64,000 bases of DNA, taken from NCBI GenBank assembly GCA_003255025.1, contig QANY01006224.1, forward strand, positions 1 through 64,000, in the 5' to 3' direction. Of this stretch, positions 22,250-35,440 are shown piece after piece (the first letter of the stretch is position 1; every line of letters begins with the position of its first letter). Below the pieces are notes generated by a model. The model made no database searches. It saw only the letters and a program-made list of their open reading frames with translations, and had not been told where the DNA came from. The position numbers were made by a program, and so were the translations under genes. The DNA is from Datisca glomerata. Its lineage: Eukaryota; Streptophyta; Magnoliopsida; Cucurbitales; Datiscaceae.

Positions 22250-24600
22250 AAAGAAGATTGAAAAGTATTTACATTGAAGTGCTTACATATACCATATCCT
22301 TCTTTTCATATGAAAAAGATTCCTCAATTGCAATTTTGGTAGGATTTCCATGATTTGGTAGAGGGTTAGAATTGATATATGGGTTCCCTTAGCCTTTTTA
22401 AAATTCAACCATCCAGCCTTGATCAATACCCGTACTCTACATTTTATTTTCATGCAATTCTCAATCAAATGTCCCACTGCCCCAGCATGATAATCACAGT
22501 GAACATTCGGATCATACCACCTTGGGTATGGTGGCAGTAGAGGTTCATAAGGAATTGGAACCAATTGATTATTGCATATCAATTGTGGTAAGAGTTCTAT
22601 GTATGACATGGGGATTGGATCATAATCAATTGTGGTAAGAGTTCTATGTATGACATGGGGATTGGATCATAATTGGACAAAACGTTGATAATTTCTATTT
22701 CCCCTCAGAGGCTGATCAACCTAACCAACATTTTGCTAGTGACTCTATGGTCTGAAACTGGGTCTTGGGTTGTTTTGAAATGTTGATTGTTGAGAGTGAT
22801 AATTGTATGAAATTGGCAAGGTATTTACCACATATGATGTCACAGATTTGAGTCCTTCCCTATACTTTGAAAATCTCAACCTGGGGTTCACAGCTTGTGA
22901 TAGGTACCCAAATTGATCATCTATACATCTAATTCTTTTCATTTCAAAGGCGGCCCTTTTTTTGGATGATGCATCTGCTACCATTTTTGAAATTCTTCCA
23001 TTATTTACCCATATTCAATCCTTTCACTGATCACTATAATTTCAGAGAAGTTATTTGAAGCGTTTTCAATCATCCTATCATAGAATGGAGATCTTAAGGT
23101 GTTGATAAACATTGCAGCCATCTCCTTTTCTGATAAGGTGGATTGTACCTCCACCTTTGCTCATATTCTTTAAAGTCTTCAGTAGGCTTTTTCTCCATCC
23201 TTTATATATCCAGGCGATCAGGAGGTATGTCTATGTTATATTTGTATTGTCTGAGGAAAGCATCAGCTAAATCTTTTCACCTTCGAATATGTTGGTTATC
23301 CTGAAAAAAATGAATCAACAACTTATCATCATTTGCACAACCAGCCATCTTTCTGCAGTACATGATAATGTGACTTCTCGGGCATGTACTACCATCATAT
23401 TTTTCAAACTCAGGTAGTTTGAATTTGTGTGGGATGTTTACATTTGGGACCAAACATAATTGGGTGGCATCAATGGTTCCATACACATCTGACACTTTAA
23501 TGGCGTATAATCACTCCTCTATAAAGTCCAACTTATCTTTCGATAGTGGGTCTTTGCTTGGTTTGGTAACAGACCTCTACACCTTTGAGTCATTGACATC
23601 GGGTATGATGATTAGCTCATTAGCCAATTCGCCTTGTGGAGTGAAAGCTTGGTTATGGCCAGGTGCCATTGTGGTTGGGTTGTACCCAATTTTCCCTGTC
23701 TGCATCATTTCCAAGACATTTGGAAATGGATAGTGCTGGATATTTACTGGTAGTGAAGCATGATGAAAGTGGTTAGTCTGATGACATTAATGGGTTGGAG
23801 TGAACCCATGAGGGTTGGAGTGAAGTATCGTTTGATAGTTGATTTTGTGATTATTGAGGCCCTTGCGGATTTTCAAGACTGGCTTTCCCTTACTAGCTGC
23901 GAGAAGTTCTAGGACTCTGGCCATTTGCTCCTTTAGCTCCCTATTTCTTCTTTCATTTCCTCTCGCGATTGCTCTCTTTCTTGCTCGTCATGACCCTAAC
24001 TTGAGCTCGCGTTCGATAGGGATGCCGGAGTTGACGGGCTATCTTTGAAAAGTTTTCTTAATAAAAAGAATGATGAAACATTGAGAATGTAGATTTTGCT
24101 AATGAAAAGGAAGAAATAATGATAACATTGAAAGTAAATTTATGCATGAGAAATGATACTCCGCAAAGTGAAAGTCCAAAAGTACTCAATTCCTTTTAGT
24201 TAGTAGAGCCATCCACTACATTTGAGTATGTAGAAGTCAATTACACTACTCCGTAAAATAATTTTATACAAAATAATGAAAATGACCCAAATCTCTATTG
24301 ATTTCTTCTAAAACCTTAGACAGGTTCTCCCCATTAGGATGGATGGGGAAAACACTTCTTTTAAAAAATGATGCTTGTTCCACCAAATTGCTCGCTTTTA
24401 CAGCCACGTCTTTAAGCTATTCCACAGCCTGCCCAGACTGTTGTCGAATCAAGTCGTGCTCTTCATGCAACAATTGATAATCATATCTCAGTGCGTCGAC
24501 ATTAGCATCATTGTTTCTTGCCAATTTCTCTGCCACGTTCTGATACGCTCTAACTTGGTGCTCAAGGCTTGCAATGACTTTCAAGATTTTTCAAGTCAAT
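22250..24600 (-). pseudogene. Ogre-1 gag (degraded)
   Basis: The N-terminal region near 24560-24420 encodes a coiled-coil-like stretch ('EHQVRAYQNVAEKLARNND'). Next come 'MARVLELLAASKGKPVLK' (about 23920-23870) and the core block 'QLCLVPNVNIPHKFKLPEFE' with 'MYCRKMAGCANDDKLLIHFF' (23495-23277). The end contains 'YIELLPQLICNNQ' and a nucleocapsid-like 'HCDYHAGAVGHLIENC' (about 22500-22450). An exact 47-bp tandem duplication at 22581-22674 shifts the frame just before the C-terminal part. Gag would form the particle of a giant Ogre-type element. Confidence 0.8.
22581..22674. repeat. 47-bp exact tandem duplication in Ogre-1 gag
   Basis: 22581-22627 and 22628-22674 are identical ('aattgtggtaagagttctat' start). 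As 47 is not a multiple of 3, it breaks the gag frame. Exact identity suggests a late event. Confidence 0.85.
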
Positions 24601-24619
24601 CCTCAGATATACTAGGATG

Positions 24620-26362
24620 TGTTGCACGTAGAATAAATCAAAGACACTCTTCTGTCTTTAAATGCACTCAACACATGAGATCTAGAAATTTTAGAGAATG
24701 ACTATTGTGAGACAAAACTCTAAGAGAAAATTAGAAAAACTCATAGAGCTTTTTGATTGACCTTTAATCACCCAGTTACACACACTGAGGCCAACAAAAT
24801 AATATATATATATATATCTTCTAGTTCAAGGCTCATCAGATTTTTAGAGATTTATAAAATAATAAATTAATTACAATGTCCCTTGTGGATCACCAGTACC
24901 TCATGGCACTACTGATTCATGGCACCACTGTAGTGCCAATGGCACTACAGTAACTCATATCAATCTCTGATTCAAAAATCAGTGACTAACATATGGCAGT
25001 TTAATATGCCACGTGGTAATTATCCTATAATTTATTATCTATATGAATCAGATAAATATCTAGATATCGATTACTTCAAAATTAAATTATCTGATCTCCC
25101 AATCATTTATCTTATATATTAATTAATAAATTAGATAAACCAAATCAAATCATTATCTCATAATGATTTAATAATATTTAATTTCATAGATTTAATGTTC
25201 TGTCTTACTAATGGAGCAACACTAAATTAATTGATATTATTATTTATTTATAATTTTTGAAAATTATAATAAATATTATTATTAATTAATGATTAATTAA
25301 CTAATAGTACATAATTGTCTCATAATTATATACTTATCCTAGAAATTTAATTCCTTATACAAGCTAGTCATTTTTTCATGTCCTGAAATATTCACTTTAG
25401 ACTGTGTAGTATAGAGGTGACTCAGGGACCATTGACCCATGATTCTAAACTCCTATAAATAATATTATTAATTAAATTTTTTAATTAAATAATTTTTTGT
25501 TAATTATATTATTACTCCACCATAAAAACAGAACTACGCTCATAGTAATAACATAATATATTTAGAGAGTATTCTCGTGTAATCCATTGATATATCATCT
25601 GCCATCAAATTATTGTTCGTAAATTAGAGCTAGTCAAAATTACTATTTTACCCTTCTTATTAACTCTTGAACCTTAAGTACCATTAATTCACTAGTGAAC
25701 GGCCAATTTATAATCGTATTATAAATTTGAGCTCAATAACCATCCAGTTCCAGAACTAACACTTAATAAAATTAATATACGATCTATTATGAAAGATTAG
25801 AATCCAAATCTTGTAAGATCATGTTCTCAGCCATCCATATCACTAAATTTTCAAAACAAAAGTTACTAGTCTGTTTTACAAGAAAGCTTTAATGAGTGAA
25901 TCAAAAGACCTAGTAAACATGCATAAGAGTTCATAACTACTCATGATTCAGAATGATCAACATATGATCATCATTTTTTATGTGTATTAAATATTTATGA
26001 TAAATGGTAAGTTAATAAAGATATTAATCCACTTCGGTCATGCCCTATATAATCTAATTATATAAAGTACCTTCATTAAGATGTCTATCCACATTAGGAA
26101 TCCGAATCTAGATCACATTCATTCACAATGTTTAGTGAACTGTACTAGCAACCATTCATTAAAGATTTCATACTTTACTATGTTGCGAACTAATTTATTG
26201 ATTATATATGATTTTAATCCTCTCATACTTATATAATATCATAGTCTCATTAATCAATATGGAATTTTCTGATATATATNATAAATTATTCAACAATAAT
26301 TTAAAAGAACAATTATGAGAAAAATATAATTTTATTAATTTCATATTAAAATTATCCAAACA
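24620..26362 (-). repeat. Copia-type solo LTR at the Ogre-1/Athila-2 junction
   Basis: In element orientation it starts 'TGTTTGGATAATTTTAA' and ends 'TTCTACGTGCAACA', about 1.74 kb. It contains 'atcatgggtcaatggtccct' around 25420-25440, a type of phrase common in plant copia LTRs, and a (AT)n run at 24801-24820. No internal region is present. Flanking 5-mers do not match (24615-24619 versus 26363-26367), and the flanks are different elements. One N at 26280. Confidence 0.55.
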
Positions 26363-26367
26363 CATAA

Positions 26368-26380
26368 TACCCCCAAACTT
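26368..26380 (-). other. Athila-2 polypurine tract
   Basis: In element orientation 'aagtttgggggta', preceded by 'gctcgaggactagcaaaaag', the usual Athila lead-in to the 3' LTR. The LTR itself is replaced by the copia LTR starting six bases away. Confidence 0.6.
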
Positions 26381-28099
26381 AACTTTTTGCTAGTCCTCGA
26401 GCAAAACAAAACATAAAAAAATAAACACTAAAGATTGAGTCTCTCTACCAGGTGTTCTGCCCATGGCTTCAGAGGGTATTCACATTTGGCATATGCCTGC
26501 TCTGACTGAGATCTTTGGAGATGATTTCGTACTGCAATTCGGTGGAGGAACTTGAGGGAACGCTTGGGGTAATGCACCCGTGGGACAAATGACGAAATGC
26601 TTTGACTAACTAAACATGCCTAAGAGCTTTCAAAATAACGATAAGCCAAGAAAAACTTATGAATTATGATCGTGTAGAATTTCAACACAAATACTAACTT
26701 ACATTACACCTTGAAAAATCCTGAGTGGGTGTGTGTCACCTTAAGTTGCCTAACTTCTTAATCTTAAATGAGTTTATACAACCAAGTCTTATAAAAGCGA
26801 ATCTATTAATCTATTACTAAATTAGAACTCTATAGGTCAATTTTTCATGTCACTCTCCACTAATATAGACAAATCATAACACTTAGGATAAATAGGACTT
26901 TCATAGGCTTGTAATGTATGACTAGGGTGCAGGGTAGGATAAATGATATTATTTGGCTCAATTATTTTTACCCATAGTCACACATGTATTCTAGGAATCA
27001 ACGAGTTTAACCCAACTTCTCTTATTACACTCCCAAACTTGTCACTTTCTACATCCTGAATTATCAACCATACCCAACCATTTTTTTAATTTGATTTCCT
27101 TAAGCTTCTCTTTTCCTTATTGAGCGTTCAGCTAATAGCTCCCAAACAAGTTGGTCTTAGGGTATTAGGTGTTGAGACACCCCTTCGAGCTTAGTTACGC
27201 AAGTTCAAGAGGCTACGGAATCAAACTTATTCATAATTTATTTGAATAAATCAGTAAAACCCCTCTAATTCACCCTGATTGTCATAGCTCTAAGTATTTT
27301 CCAGAACGTCCAAATACTGTGAGTAAAAAGGGTTTCTAGGGAAAACTTTTTATAAGATTGTGAAATTGACATGAGTGATAAAAAAATGGCTATTTAGGCT
27401 CAACAAGGATGATTAGGAAAATAATTATGCACAGGTTCGATTGAAAAGCTCAAACGGTCCAAATATGGCCTAAATCATGTCCTAAGTGAAGCGTAGCCTA
27501 GAATTTTACCTCGAACAACAATCAAATTAGTTCTAGAGTTCTTATGAGATAATAATGATTTCTTAAGTCACGTAAACTTTCTCTAAGAAAAAAGATAATC
27601 AAATGCTCAAGGCTAGGTGCTCAATATGTCAGGATTCTCTAGTGAAATGTAAATCAATAATTGGTTCAAACACACACCGATACATAAATTCATCATTTTT
27701 CCAAAGTTATCAATAATTCAAAACCAATCTCATCATAAGTCTTAGTGTTGTCTACAACATTATGCTAAAAAATGAAATTTTAATTAAAACCACCACCCCC
27801 AAACTAAAAACTTTCATTGATCTTAATGAAAAAAAATATGTAAAAGGAGTAAGTAGAGAGGACTTTCCTAAATAATGATGAGCTATCATCCTCACCATTC
27901 TCAGCAATGTTCATGTTATCTCCAATTGAGAGAAAAGTGGTGCATGAGCCAAATTCATCCATAATTTTTCAATTTAATATAAAAACCTGAAGAAAAACAA
28001 AAATAAATAAGAAAAATTTAAAAAAAATAAAAAAATAACAGAAATAAAATTGGGATGCCTCCCACTAGCGCTTGCTTTAATGTCTTCAGCCAGACATAA
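26381..28099 (-). other. Athila-2 3' non-coding region
   Basis: No reading frame of note. It carries the end-of-pol motif 'WLKTLKQALVGGIP' (about 28095-28055) and AT-rich sequence leading to the polypurine tract. Corresponds to the env-like/3' UTR segment of Athila elements, with no env-like protein left. Confidence 0.5.
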
Positions 28100-28323
28100 T
28101 GATCATCCAGGCTTCACCCATTGTCCACTAATTTTAGAATTCTCTTTGTGTTAGAAATTGACCAGCCTATAACCGCTTGTTGCTCTCTCAACACCCTCCA
28201 CAGCTTGTCTTCTCGTTCACCATTTAACGAAGTAGATATAATGATAGGTAGAGTGGATGTTTCTCCCATAAAGGTGTACCGAAGGTGGAGGTCTAACACC
28301 AATGGATTTTCAATAAATGGTAG
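28100..28323 (-). pseudogene. Athila-2 pol fragment before RT
   Basis: The minus strand reads 'ENPLVLDLHLRYTFMGETST', 'LPIIISTSLNGEREDKLWRV' and 'LREQQAVIGWSI', the conserved Athila segment just before RT (family form: HLRYAFLGE...LPVIISSxL...LREHKxAIGW). It stops at about 28128 and passes into 3' non-coding sequence, so the whole RT/RNase H/integrase region is deleted. On the other side of Ogre-2 the same linker continues at 37608-37870. Confidence 0.8.
28319..28323. repeat. Target site duplication GGTAG (left)
   Basis: Exact match to 37603-37607 on the other side of Ogre-2. The 5-bp length is typical of gypsy integrase. Confidence 0.9.
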
Positions 28324-30598
28324 TGTCGCAACGTGCATATGACGTAGAACGACGATTGAAAAATCATTTTTGAGAAAAAGAAATTAGGAGTCTCAACCAA
28401 TCATTTTAAAGTGTGATCGGTCACCCAATTTTATAACAAAAATTTTGGTCTATGAAAACTTAAAGTTGGTTAGAGAGTCATTTGTGTGTGAGGAAGGTAC
28501 TAGCACCCCACAATACCCATCGTCAAAATGGTTATCAAATTTAATTAAATGCTTTCTAAATTATATTTTAAAAAAAGAAAGAAATAGAAGTGAAACGAAT
28601 TTATTTTTTGAATGTCCCATTTCGTACATTTTGCATCATAAAAATGAATAAATTAAGTGACCTTTAACGGGTGGTACAAAGACCATTGAAAAATTATTTT
28701 TTTTTGTTTATATTTTTTTAAATCAAAGCATTATTAGAGTTATTCTCGGTATCCCAAGAATAACTCCTCACCTAAGTAGTTAGAGAAATTTAGTATCCTA
28801 AAATCTCAAATTTCATCGTCGGAAAATTTTTAGTGAAAAAAAAGGATAAAAATAATTGATTTAAATTTATATGTTAATTTTTGACTCAAGCATATGCATG
28901 TTATTATAAGTGATAAGACATAAATCACATAAATATACATGTTATTATAAATAAATGAGATATAAATAACATACATATACATGACAATATGAAAATGATA
29001 CATAAAATAAAATAAGAAATAAGTAGAACAACAATTTTAAAGAAAAAAATGATAAAAAGACAAGTTAGAAAGGATAAAAGATATGTGATAATTTGATTAG
29101 AATGTATGAAGTAAAAAATAAATATGTAGAATGATTAAAATAAAATAAAAACAAATTTGGGTTCATAATGTTTTAAAAAAAGAAAGAAAAATAAACAAAT
29201 TTAAAAGGAAAAAAAGGAAGAAAAAGCAAAAAAAAAAAATTGTGTGTGTGGAGGAGGCCAAATAAAGCCACGGACAACAGCTTCTGAAGCAAAGCTGTTG
29301 CCGCCGATTTTGGTGTGATCCCCTCATAGTAAACAATTAATTTTTAATTTTTTAAATTATTTTGTTTTTTGTTTTTGGTATGAGCATGAAAAATTATAAT
29401 TTTAAATGAAATGTATGTTTTTATATAAATATACTCAATTTTTTATTTTGAACTACTTAATTTGCTAATTACCATTTTTCATTTCTTCCATAATTGCTAA
29501 TCAAATAGCAAATGAATTATCATATATGATAATTAGTTCAAACAAGTGTCACTAAAATGATGAACAAAATTTAAAATAAATATAAAATATTTTGTTGGGA
29601 TATAAATATAGCTTTTAATTTTTGACATACTTAGTTCACTAATTATCATTATTTTATTTATTCCTTCATTGCTAAAGGAATGGACATGGAATGTAATTAG
29701 TTCAAATAAGTGTCACAAAAATTATAAACAAAATTTAAAAGAGAAAAGACTTGTAAGAACATAAAAAAAAGTTTCAAAGCTAAAATGTTTGCACAATCTT
29801 GTATAGAAGTTTTATTCTCTATTTTATGCATTTTTATGTATGAAAAATTATCATAAAAGATTTTTTGCATCAAATGTACACTTTCATCTCATTAAATGGT
29901 TGATTCACATTGAGTTAATTTTACACCCCTCAAAGGCTTTACCCCCATTCTCATTGATCGAGTTTATGACAAAAACATCTCATTATCAAACTTGTAAAGA
30001 AATCATCAATGCATAAAAATAAATTTTAAGATTTAGAGTAAGAGAAATGATAAATAGTGAACAAACACTTATATATTGAAAAGGAAATAAAGAGTTACAC
30101 TATATAGGTATACAAGATAGAAGATGAAGAATAATGAGCAAGACATATTATTTGTAAATGTGCAAGAAATTCAAACTATATTAACAAAAAGAATGAGAGA
30201 AGATGAATAGAAATGAAATCTCTCTTTTTTCTCTAAAACCTTTCAAATTTCTCACACACTCTCTCTAAAAGATCATTCTCCTTCTCACAAGGCTCTCCTC
30301 TTTCTAATTCCAAAAGCCTCTTCACCTCTCTCTAAAAATCCACTTAAGTGAATGATTACTACTTATTTATAGACAAAATTAGGGTTTAACTTTTTGCTTT
30401 TAATCCTTTTGCTCCCTTTTTTAATTTTTTAATCCTTGGACACTTTTCTCATTTTTGTCCTTCGGCTATTATCTATTATAGAAATTTCTTTTTTTTTTTG
30501 TTTTTTTTAAATCACATATAGTCATAGACTAGTAAATAGGCTAATAATCAAAGTGTGCATGTTTTAAATATTGGTCTATATAAAATACGATATCTATA
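28324..30598 (-). repeat. Ogre-2 3' LTR (2275 bp)
   Basis: Begins on the plus strand 'tgtcgcaacgtgcatatgac' and ends '...cgatatctata'. It aligns along its whole length with 35462-37602. It carries about 134 bp more than the 5' LTR, including 'gccgccgattttggtgtg' near 29300-29317. Confidence 0.9.
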
Positions 30599-30602
30599 GT
30601 TG

Positions 30603-30611
30603 CCCCCCTTT
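30603..30611 (-). other. Ogre-2 polypurine tract
   Basis: In element orientation 'aaagggggg' followed by 'caac' and the LTR. Position and form are as in other Tat elements. Confidence 0.7.
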
Positions 30612-30689
30612 GTTCATGCTTCTAAAAATAGAATGTGAAGAATGGTTAGATATGTAATTTGATCGGCATGAGAAAACACTACATGGATA

Positions 30690-31130
30690 AGCGAAAAAAA
30701 ACCTCGACTAATTTAGGCTCTATTAAATGATGAAATGATGAAATGGACTTCAATAGAGACAGGTTTTCACCCTGACTTAATTTGGCTCTGATTTAACCAT
30801 ATTTATTGAAATAGACCAGGCGCTGACATTGGGCTTCGACCGCGACAAGTCAGGTTTGATTTAACTGAATATATTTGAAAGGGAAACAGACATGGAACAA
30901 GCTTCGACCTCGACTTAGTTCGGGTTTGATTTAACCGGATATTTTGAAATCGACCAGTCGCTGACACCGAGCTTCGACCGCGATAAAGTTGGGTTCGATT
31001 TAACTAAATATATTTGAAAGGAAACCGAACTTGGAACAGGCTTCGACCTCGACTCAATTCGAATTTGATTTAACCAAATATTTTGAAATGGACCAGGCGC
31101 TGACACCGGGCTTCGACCGCGTCTTTTCAG
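30690..31130 (-). repeat. ~138-bp tandem repeats in Ogre-2 3' region
   Basis: Units start at about 30808, 30946 and 31085 ('gaaatngaccaggcgctgac', then 'gcttcgaccgcg' and 'cttcgacctcgact'), with a partial unit upstream from 30690. Period is 138-139 bp, about three copies, moderately diverged. Arrays in the 3' untranslated region are a known trait of Tat/Ogre elements and can seed satellite DNA. Confidence 0.85.
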
Positions 31131-32849
31131 ATAACTTCAAACCCTCTTATATATGTTTATGTTGACACTTGTCCCTCCTCTTTTCTTTGACCAACGATGC
31201 CCTTTCAAGTTTTCACCATGACCTGGAACTCTTTTCTTCCATGGTGCCTTTTCAGGTTTTCACCATGCCCCCAAACTCTTTTTTGTGCCAAAAGTCATGC
31301 TCTTCAATAATTTTAAGAGTAATTTGCAATATCATCTACATGCTCTAGATGTTGGGGGAAATAAATGGAGAAAGTAACAATGATAGAGTGAATATTGTGA
31401 ATAAAGGTTTTTTATTGCCAAAAAAGATGATAAACAAGGATTTGAAGAGGTTATGAGAAAACAAATTGTGGAATAAGATTTTTCCAGTTTCGGAACAACT
31501 CTTTTGAGAATTAAAACATTTCACATACTATTTTTCTCACTCATAGTGATCATCATTTCCTTCTTTTCCTTTTCCTTTTTTTCTTCTTTTGAGAGATGAT
31601 GTCTTACTCATGATATATATATATATTATTAAGGTATTAACTTATTTAAAGCCATACTCTTATTGTAGATAGATCTTCTTGGTCAAGAGAGGACGTTCAT
31701 TTGGGTTATAATGTAGGCTAAGATTTTTAGGCTACCAAAAGAAAGGATATCAAAGGCTCAAAACTCATCTGAAAGGGATATGTCTAAACCAATGATCTGT
31801 TGAGAATTTTACCAAATAATGACTGTCACAGTGTGGGTTTTGACATTCTGTGAGAAACCAAAATTGGATAGTTGTTAATGAACTTTTTGCAACAAATTAC
31901 CCCGTATGAGAAAATGCATTTAGAATTTTTGTTGAATAAATTTCTCCTAAAGTAAAAAGCAATCTAAAAAATCACAAGGCTCACTTGGCTTTGATTTTTT
32001 TTACATTTGCTATATTTTTTTGTTGATTGATTTTTTTTTTGCCTTTGTCTTTTTCTTTTGTGCCAGTTTGTCAAAATTTTTCACCTTTTGAGACATATAT
32101 ATTAATTAAAATAATAATTGTCCCAGTGTAGGGAGTGATCATTGGCTGTCATGAAATGAAGATTCTTTTTAGGCTTAATTGGGCTTGCAATGGGTAAAAG
32201 TGTTTGGAATTGCAGAAAGAATGCCTCTCCATCATTTCCAATCAGAAGTAAATTCAACAAAAACATGACCTCAGATAAAGATAACAACTTTATGCAATGT
32301 CTTTATTCACTAGAAAGAAGACTATTTTCACTTTTATCTGCCTTTTCACTAAAAATAAGATCGTCAAAGCTATATTTGATACTGCTTATGCATTTATTCT
32401 CAAAATCATCATTCCTAGTCTGGGTTGGTTTATTGGGTGAAAGGAAAGAAATGAGAGAGATGCAAGAGTATGGCGTCAATGAATGAAGAATTGTAAATGC
32501 GTTTATTAACTTTGAAATGAGCAGAAACGTAAATAGGACAAAAAACTAGAATTGAAAGTAGAAGACGACTAAAAATAGACGAAACACGATAAGAAGATGT
32601 ATGACAAAAGTTTCTCACATATTGGGTAGAGCTTTGAGAAATTTGACATTAGCTCGTCACTCTTGAAGATCCCTAGGAAGTTATGGTGATTTAGTGATAC
32701 CTCAATTATTGAACTTGTAGTAGGACAACAATGATATGTGAAGACATTGATATAATGCAACCATTAAAACATTCACCGCATCAAGTTGTTCCATTATCAC
32801 ATGAAGACATACGTTCCATAAAATTTTCCATGTCATTCCCATGCTCTGG
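31131..32849. other. Ogre-2 internal non-coding region
   Basis: No pol domain is recognisable where protease to integrase should lie. AT-rich, with a short (AT)n at about 31613-31630. This is the remnant or replacement of the deleted pol. Confidence 0.5.
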
Positions 32850-34440
32850 TGGAGAGTTGAGGCTAATTAGTTGCCATCAGCTTTCTTGAAGTTTAGCCAA
32901 CCGACTTTGATTAACATCTGAACTCTAGCTTCCAACATTGTGTAATTTTTAATTGAGTGTCCCATTACCCCTGCATGATAATCACATTGAATAGTTGGAT
33001 TGTATCATCTAAGATATGGTGGCTAGAGAGGTTCCTAAAGGACTGGCACCAACTAGTTATTCTATATTAATTGTGGTGATAATTTCGTATAGGACATCAG
33101 AATTGGTTGTATTGGACCAACCGTTGGTTATTCCTATTCTCCATTTGAGACTGATAAACCTGACCAACATTTACTGGTGAGTTGGTGGTCTTACACCGAA
33201 GGGTCATTCACTGTACTTTGAAAATCCCGGCCCGAGGTTCACAGCTTGTAATGATTACACAAAATTAATTGTCTGTACATCTCCATTTTTTTGCTTCGAC
33301 ATCGGCTCTTTTTTTGGGAAGGACACTTCTGAAATTCTACCATTTTATCCCATATTCTATTTTTTCACCAATCACTATCATATTAGAAAATTTGTTTGAG
33401 CATTCTCAATCATTCTATCATACAATAGAGACCTCAAAATATTGATGAAGATTGCGATCATTTCTTTATCTGACAAGCAGGTTGCACCTGATATGCTAAT
33501 TCCCTTCACCTTTGAGCATATTCCTTAAAGCTATCAGTAGAATTTTTCTCCATCCTTTGTAGATCAAAATGATCAAAAGCTATATCCATATTGTACTTGT
33601 ATTGTCTAAAAAAGCAAAAGTTAAGTCTTTTCATTCTCGGATATGTTAACTATCCAACTGGATGTACCAGTGAGATGCAATCCCCATTAGACTGTCTTGA
33701 AAAAAATGGATCAACAACTTATCATCATGCGCATGCAGTCATTTTTCTGCAATACATGATAAGGTGACTCCTTAGCATGTGTTGCCACCACATTTTTCAA
33801 ACTTAGGTAGTTTGAATTTGTGACGGATGGTTACATCTGGGACTAAGAACAATTGGGTCACATCAATGATACCACACGCATCTGATCCTTCAATAGCACA
33901 CAACCTCTCTTCTAGAAAATCCAACTTATCACTCATCTGTGGAATTTCACTTAGTTTGATAACGACATTCTGTGCTTTTGGGTCACCGAGATCAGGTATG
34001 ATGATTCGCTCATTATCATACTCTCTTTGTGGTCAGGTGCCACTGTTCGGGTGCCGTACCCAATTTTTCTTGAATGCACCAATTCTTGGGGACTCGGAAA
34101 CATGTAGTGATACACAATTATTGGTATTGATGGAGCATGGAATTGATCTATCTGATGACATCAGTAGAATGGAGTGAATTCAGGAGGGTAAAATGGAGTA
34201 TCGATGTTGATCTTGTGGTGATGGAGCCCTTTTGCGGATTTTCAAAACATGTTTTTCCTTTGTTTTCGACGGGAAGTTTCAGGACTCTAGCTATTTGCTT
34301 TTTTTTAGCTCCCAAATTTCTTATTTCATTCGTGATTGCTCTTTCTTGTTCATCCATAATTCTAGCCTTAGATCAAGCTCTTTAAGGATAATGGAGGCAC
34401 ACTCAATATGTTTTATTTTTCTCTTTCATATTTATTTATT
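32850..34440 (-). pseudogene. Ogre-2 gag (degraded)
   Basis: It matches Ogre-1 gag in order and at the nucleotide level, for example 'ttttcaaacttaggtagttt' at 33795 versus 'ttttcaaactcaggtagttt' at 23400. Protein blocks include 'KQIARVLKLPVENKGK' (about 34300-34250), the 'SQLFLVPDV'-type core around 33850, and nucleocapsid-like 'CDYHAGVMGHSIKN' with 'MLIKVGWLNFKKADG' (about 32980-32880). Stops and frameshifts occur throughout. It is the only coding domain left in this element. Confidence 0.75.
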
Positions 34441-34792
34441 TTTATAAAATGAAAAAAAGGAAAACTACATTAGCATATGCATGAGGGAACGAAAGAAACT
34501 ATAATAAAGGAATGAAAGAAATTTCAATGCATGGAGAAGAAATTATAATGAATGAAAGAATCAATGAACCTATAATGTAATGAAGTAAATGATGAACCTA
34601 TGATGCACGAACTAAGGGATAAACTTACAATTCACAAGAGAAATAATGTATGATGTGTGAAATGGAAAATTATACACAAACCATGAATTACAAAATATCG
34701 ATGGATGATGTTCATGACAATTTTAAAAAATTGAGGGAAATATGATCCACCACTAACAATTTATTGTATGCTAAAATGTAACAATAGTAATC

Positions 34793-34925
34793 AATGATGT
34801 ATGTAATGATGAAAATGACACATTTATGGTGATGATGATGATCATGATGATGATAAGGATGATGATGATGATTATGGTGGTGGTGATGGTGATGCCGACG
34901 ACGACAATGATAATGACGACGACAA
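34793..34925. repeat. Microsatellite (GAT/GAC)n, imperfect
   Basis: 'gatgatgatgatcatgatga' through 'gacgacgacaatgataatga', trinucleotide-based with interruptions, in the Ogre-2 5' leader. Confidence 0.85.
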
Positions 34926-35440
34926 CTAGATCAAAAAGAATATGACAAATAACAAGTATCACATAAATATTCAACTTGTCCCACCTAATATATTTGAGAG
35001 ATCCTAGAATTTGGTTTTGATTGCTCATTATGGGAGGCTTTAAAGTTGTCTAAATATGTGTAGTTAGGGTCTAAAACTCTTAAAAGGCTCTCAGATTGTT
35101 CACATTATTATCTAAATTGAGTAATAGAGTCCCCAACTGGTATCCCAAAAGAGTTTACCTGAGTGAGAACTTTCATGAGCTTACACGAAAAACTCAATTC
35201 CACTACTAATTCTCTCTAATTTTAAATGGAAAGCCCAGGCATGGGGCTAGTGTATGTGTGTGAATTATAAATTATCTAAAGAAATATACATCAGAAAAAA
35301 ATAAACTGTACACAACTACAAGCATGAATAATAAAAATGATGAGTCAAATAAACAAACAAAGAACCACACAAAAATGATAGCATATGTTAAAATTTTGGC
35401 TTGACTCTATATCGACCTAAAAATGGTTAGACCGATTGTG

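Larger units (their letters stand above)
20550..24619 (-). mobile_element. Ogre-1 (Tat lineage) gag-protease fragment
   Basis: A minus-strand Ogre-type gypsy fragment inserted in or recombined with Tat-AB gag. It has gag and protease but no LTR, RT or integrase. The right end is cut by a copia LTR at 24620. The left end fades after 'FEIVNTTFVTSGK' (about 20830-20790) and 'LMIKGGYKP' near 20720. Its gag is closely related to that of Ogre-2 at 32850-34440. Confidence 0.7.

Noticed and set aside
20804..24701. Plus-strand frames across the Ogre-1 region
   Set aside because: All are antisense to gag and protease blocks that match known Ogre proteins.
30915..31106. 63-codon frame with internal repeats
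   Set aside because: Translation of the 138-bp tandem repeat; no protein evidence.
34771..35028. 85-codon minus frame rich in Ile and Thr
   Set aside because: Translation of the GAT/GAC microsatellite.
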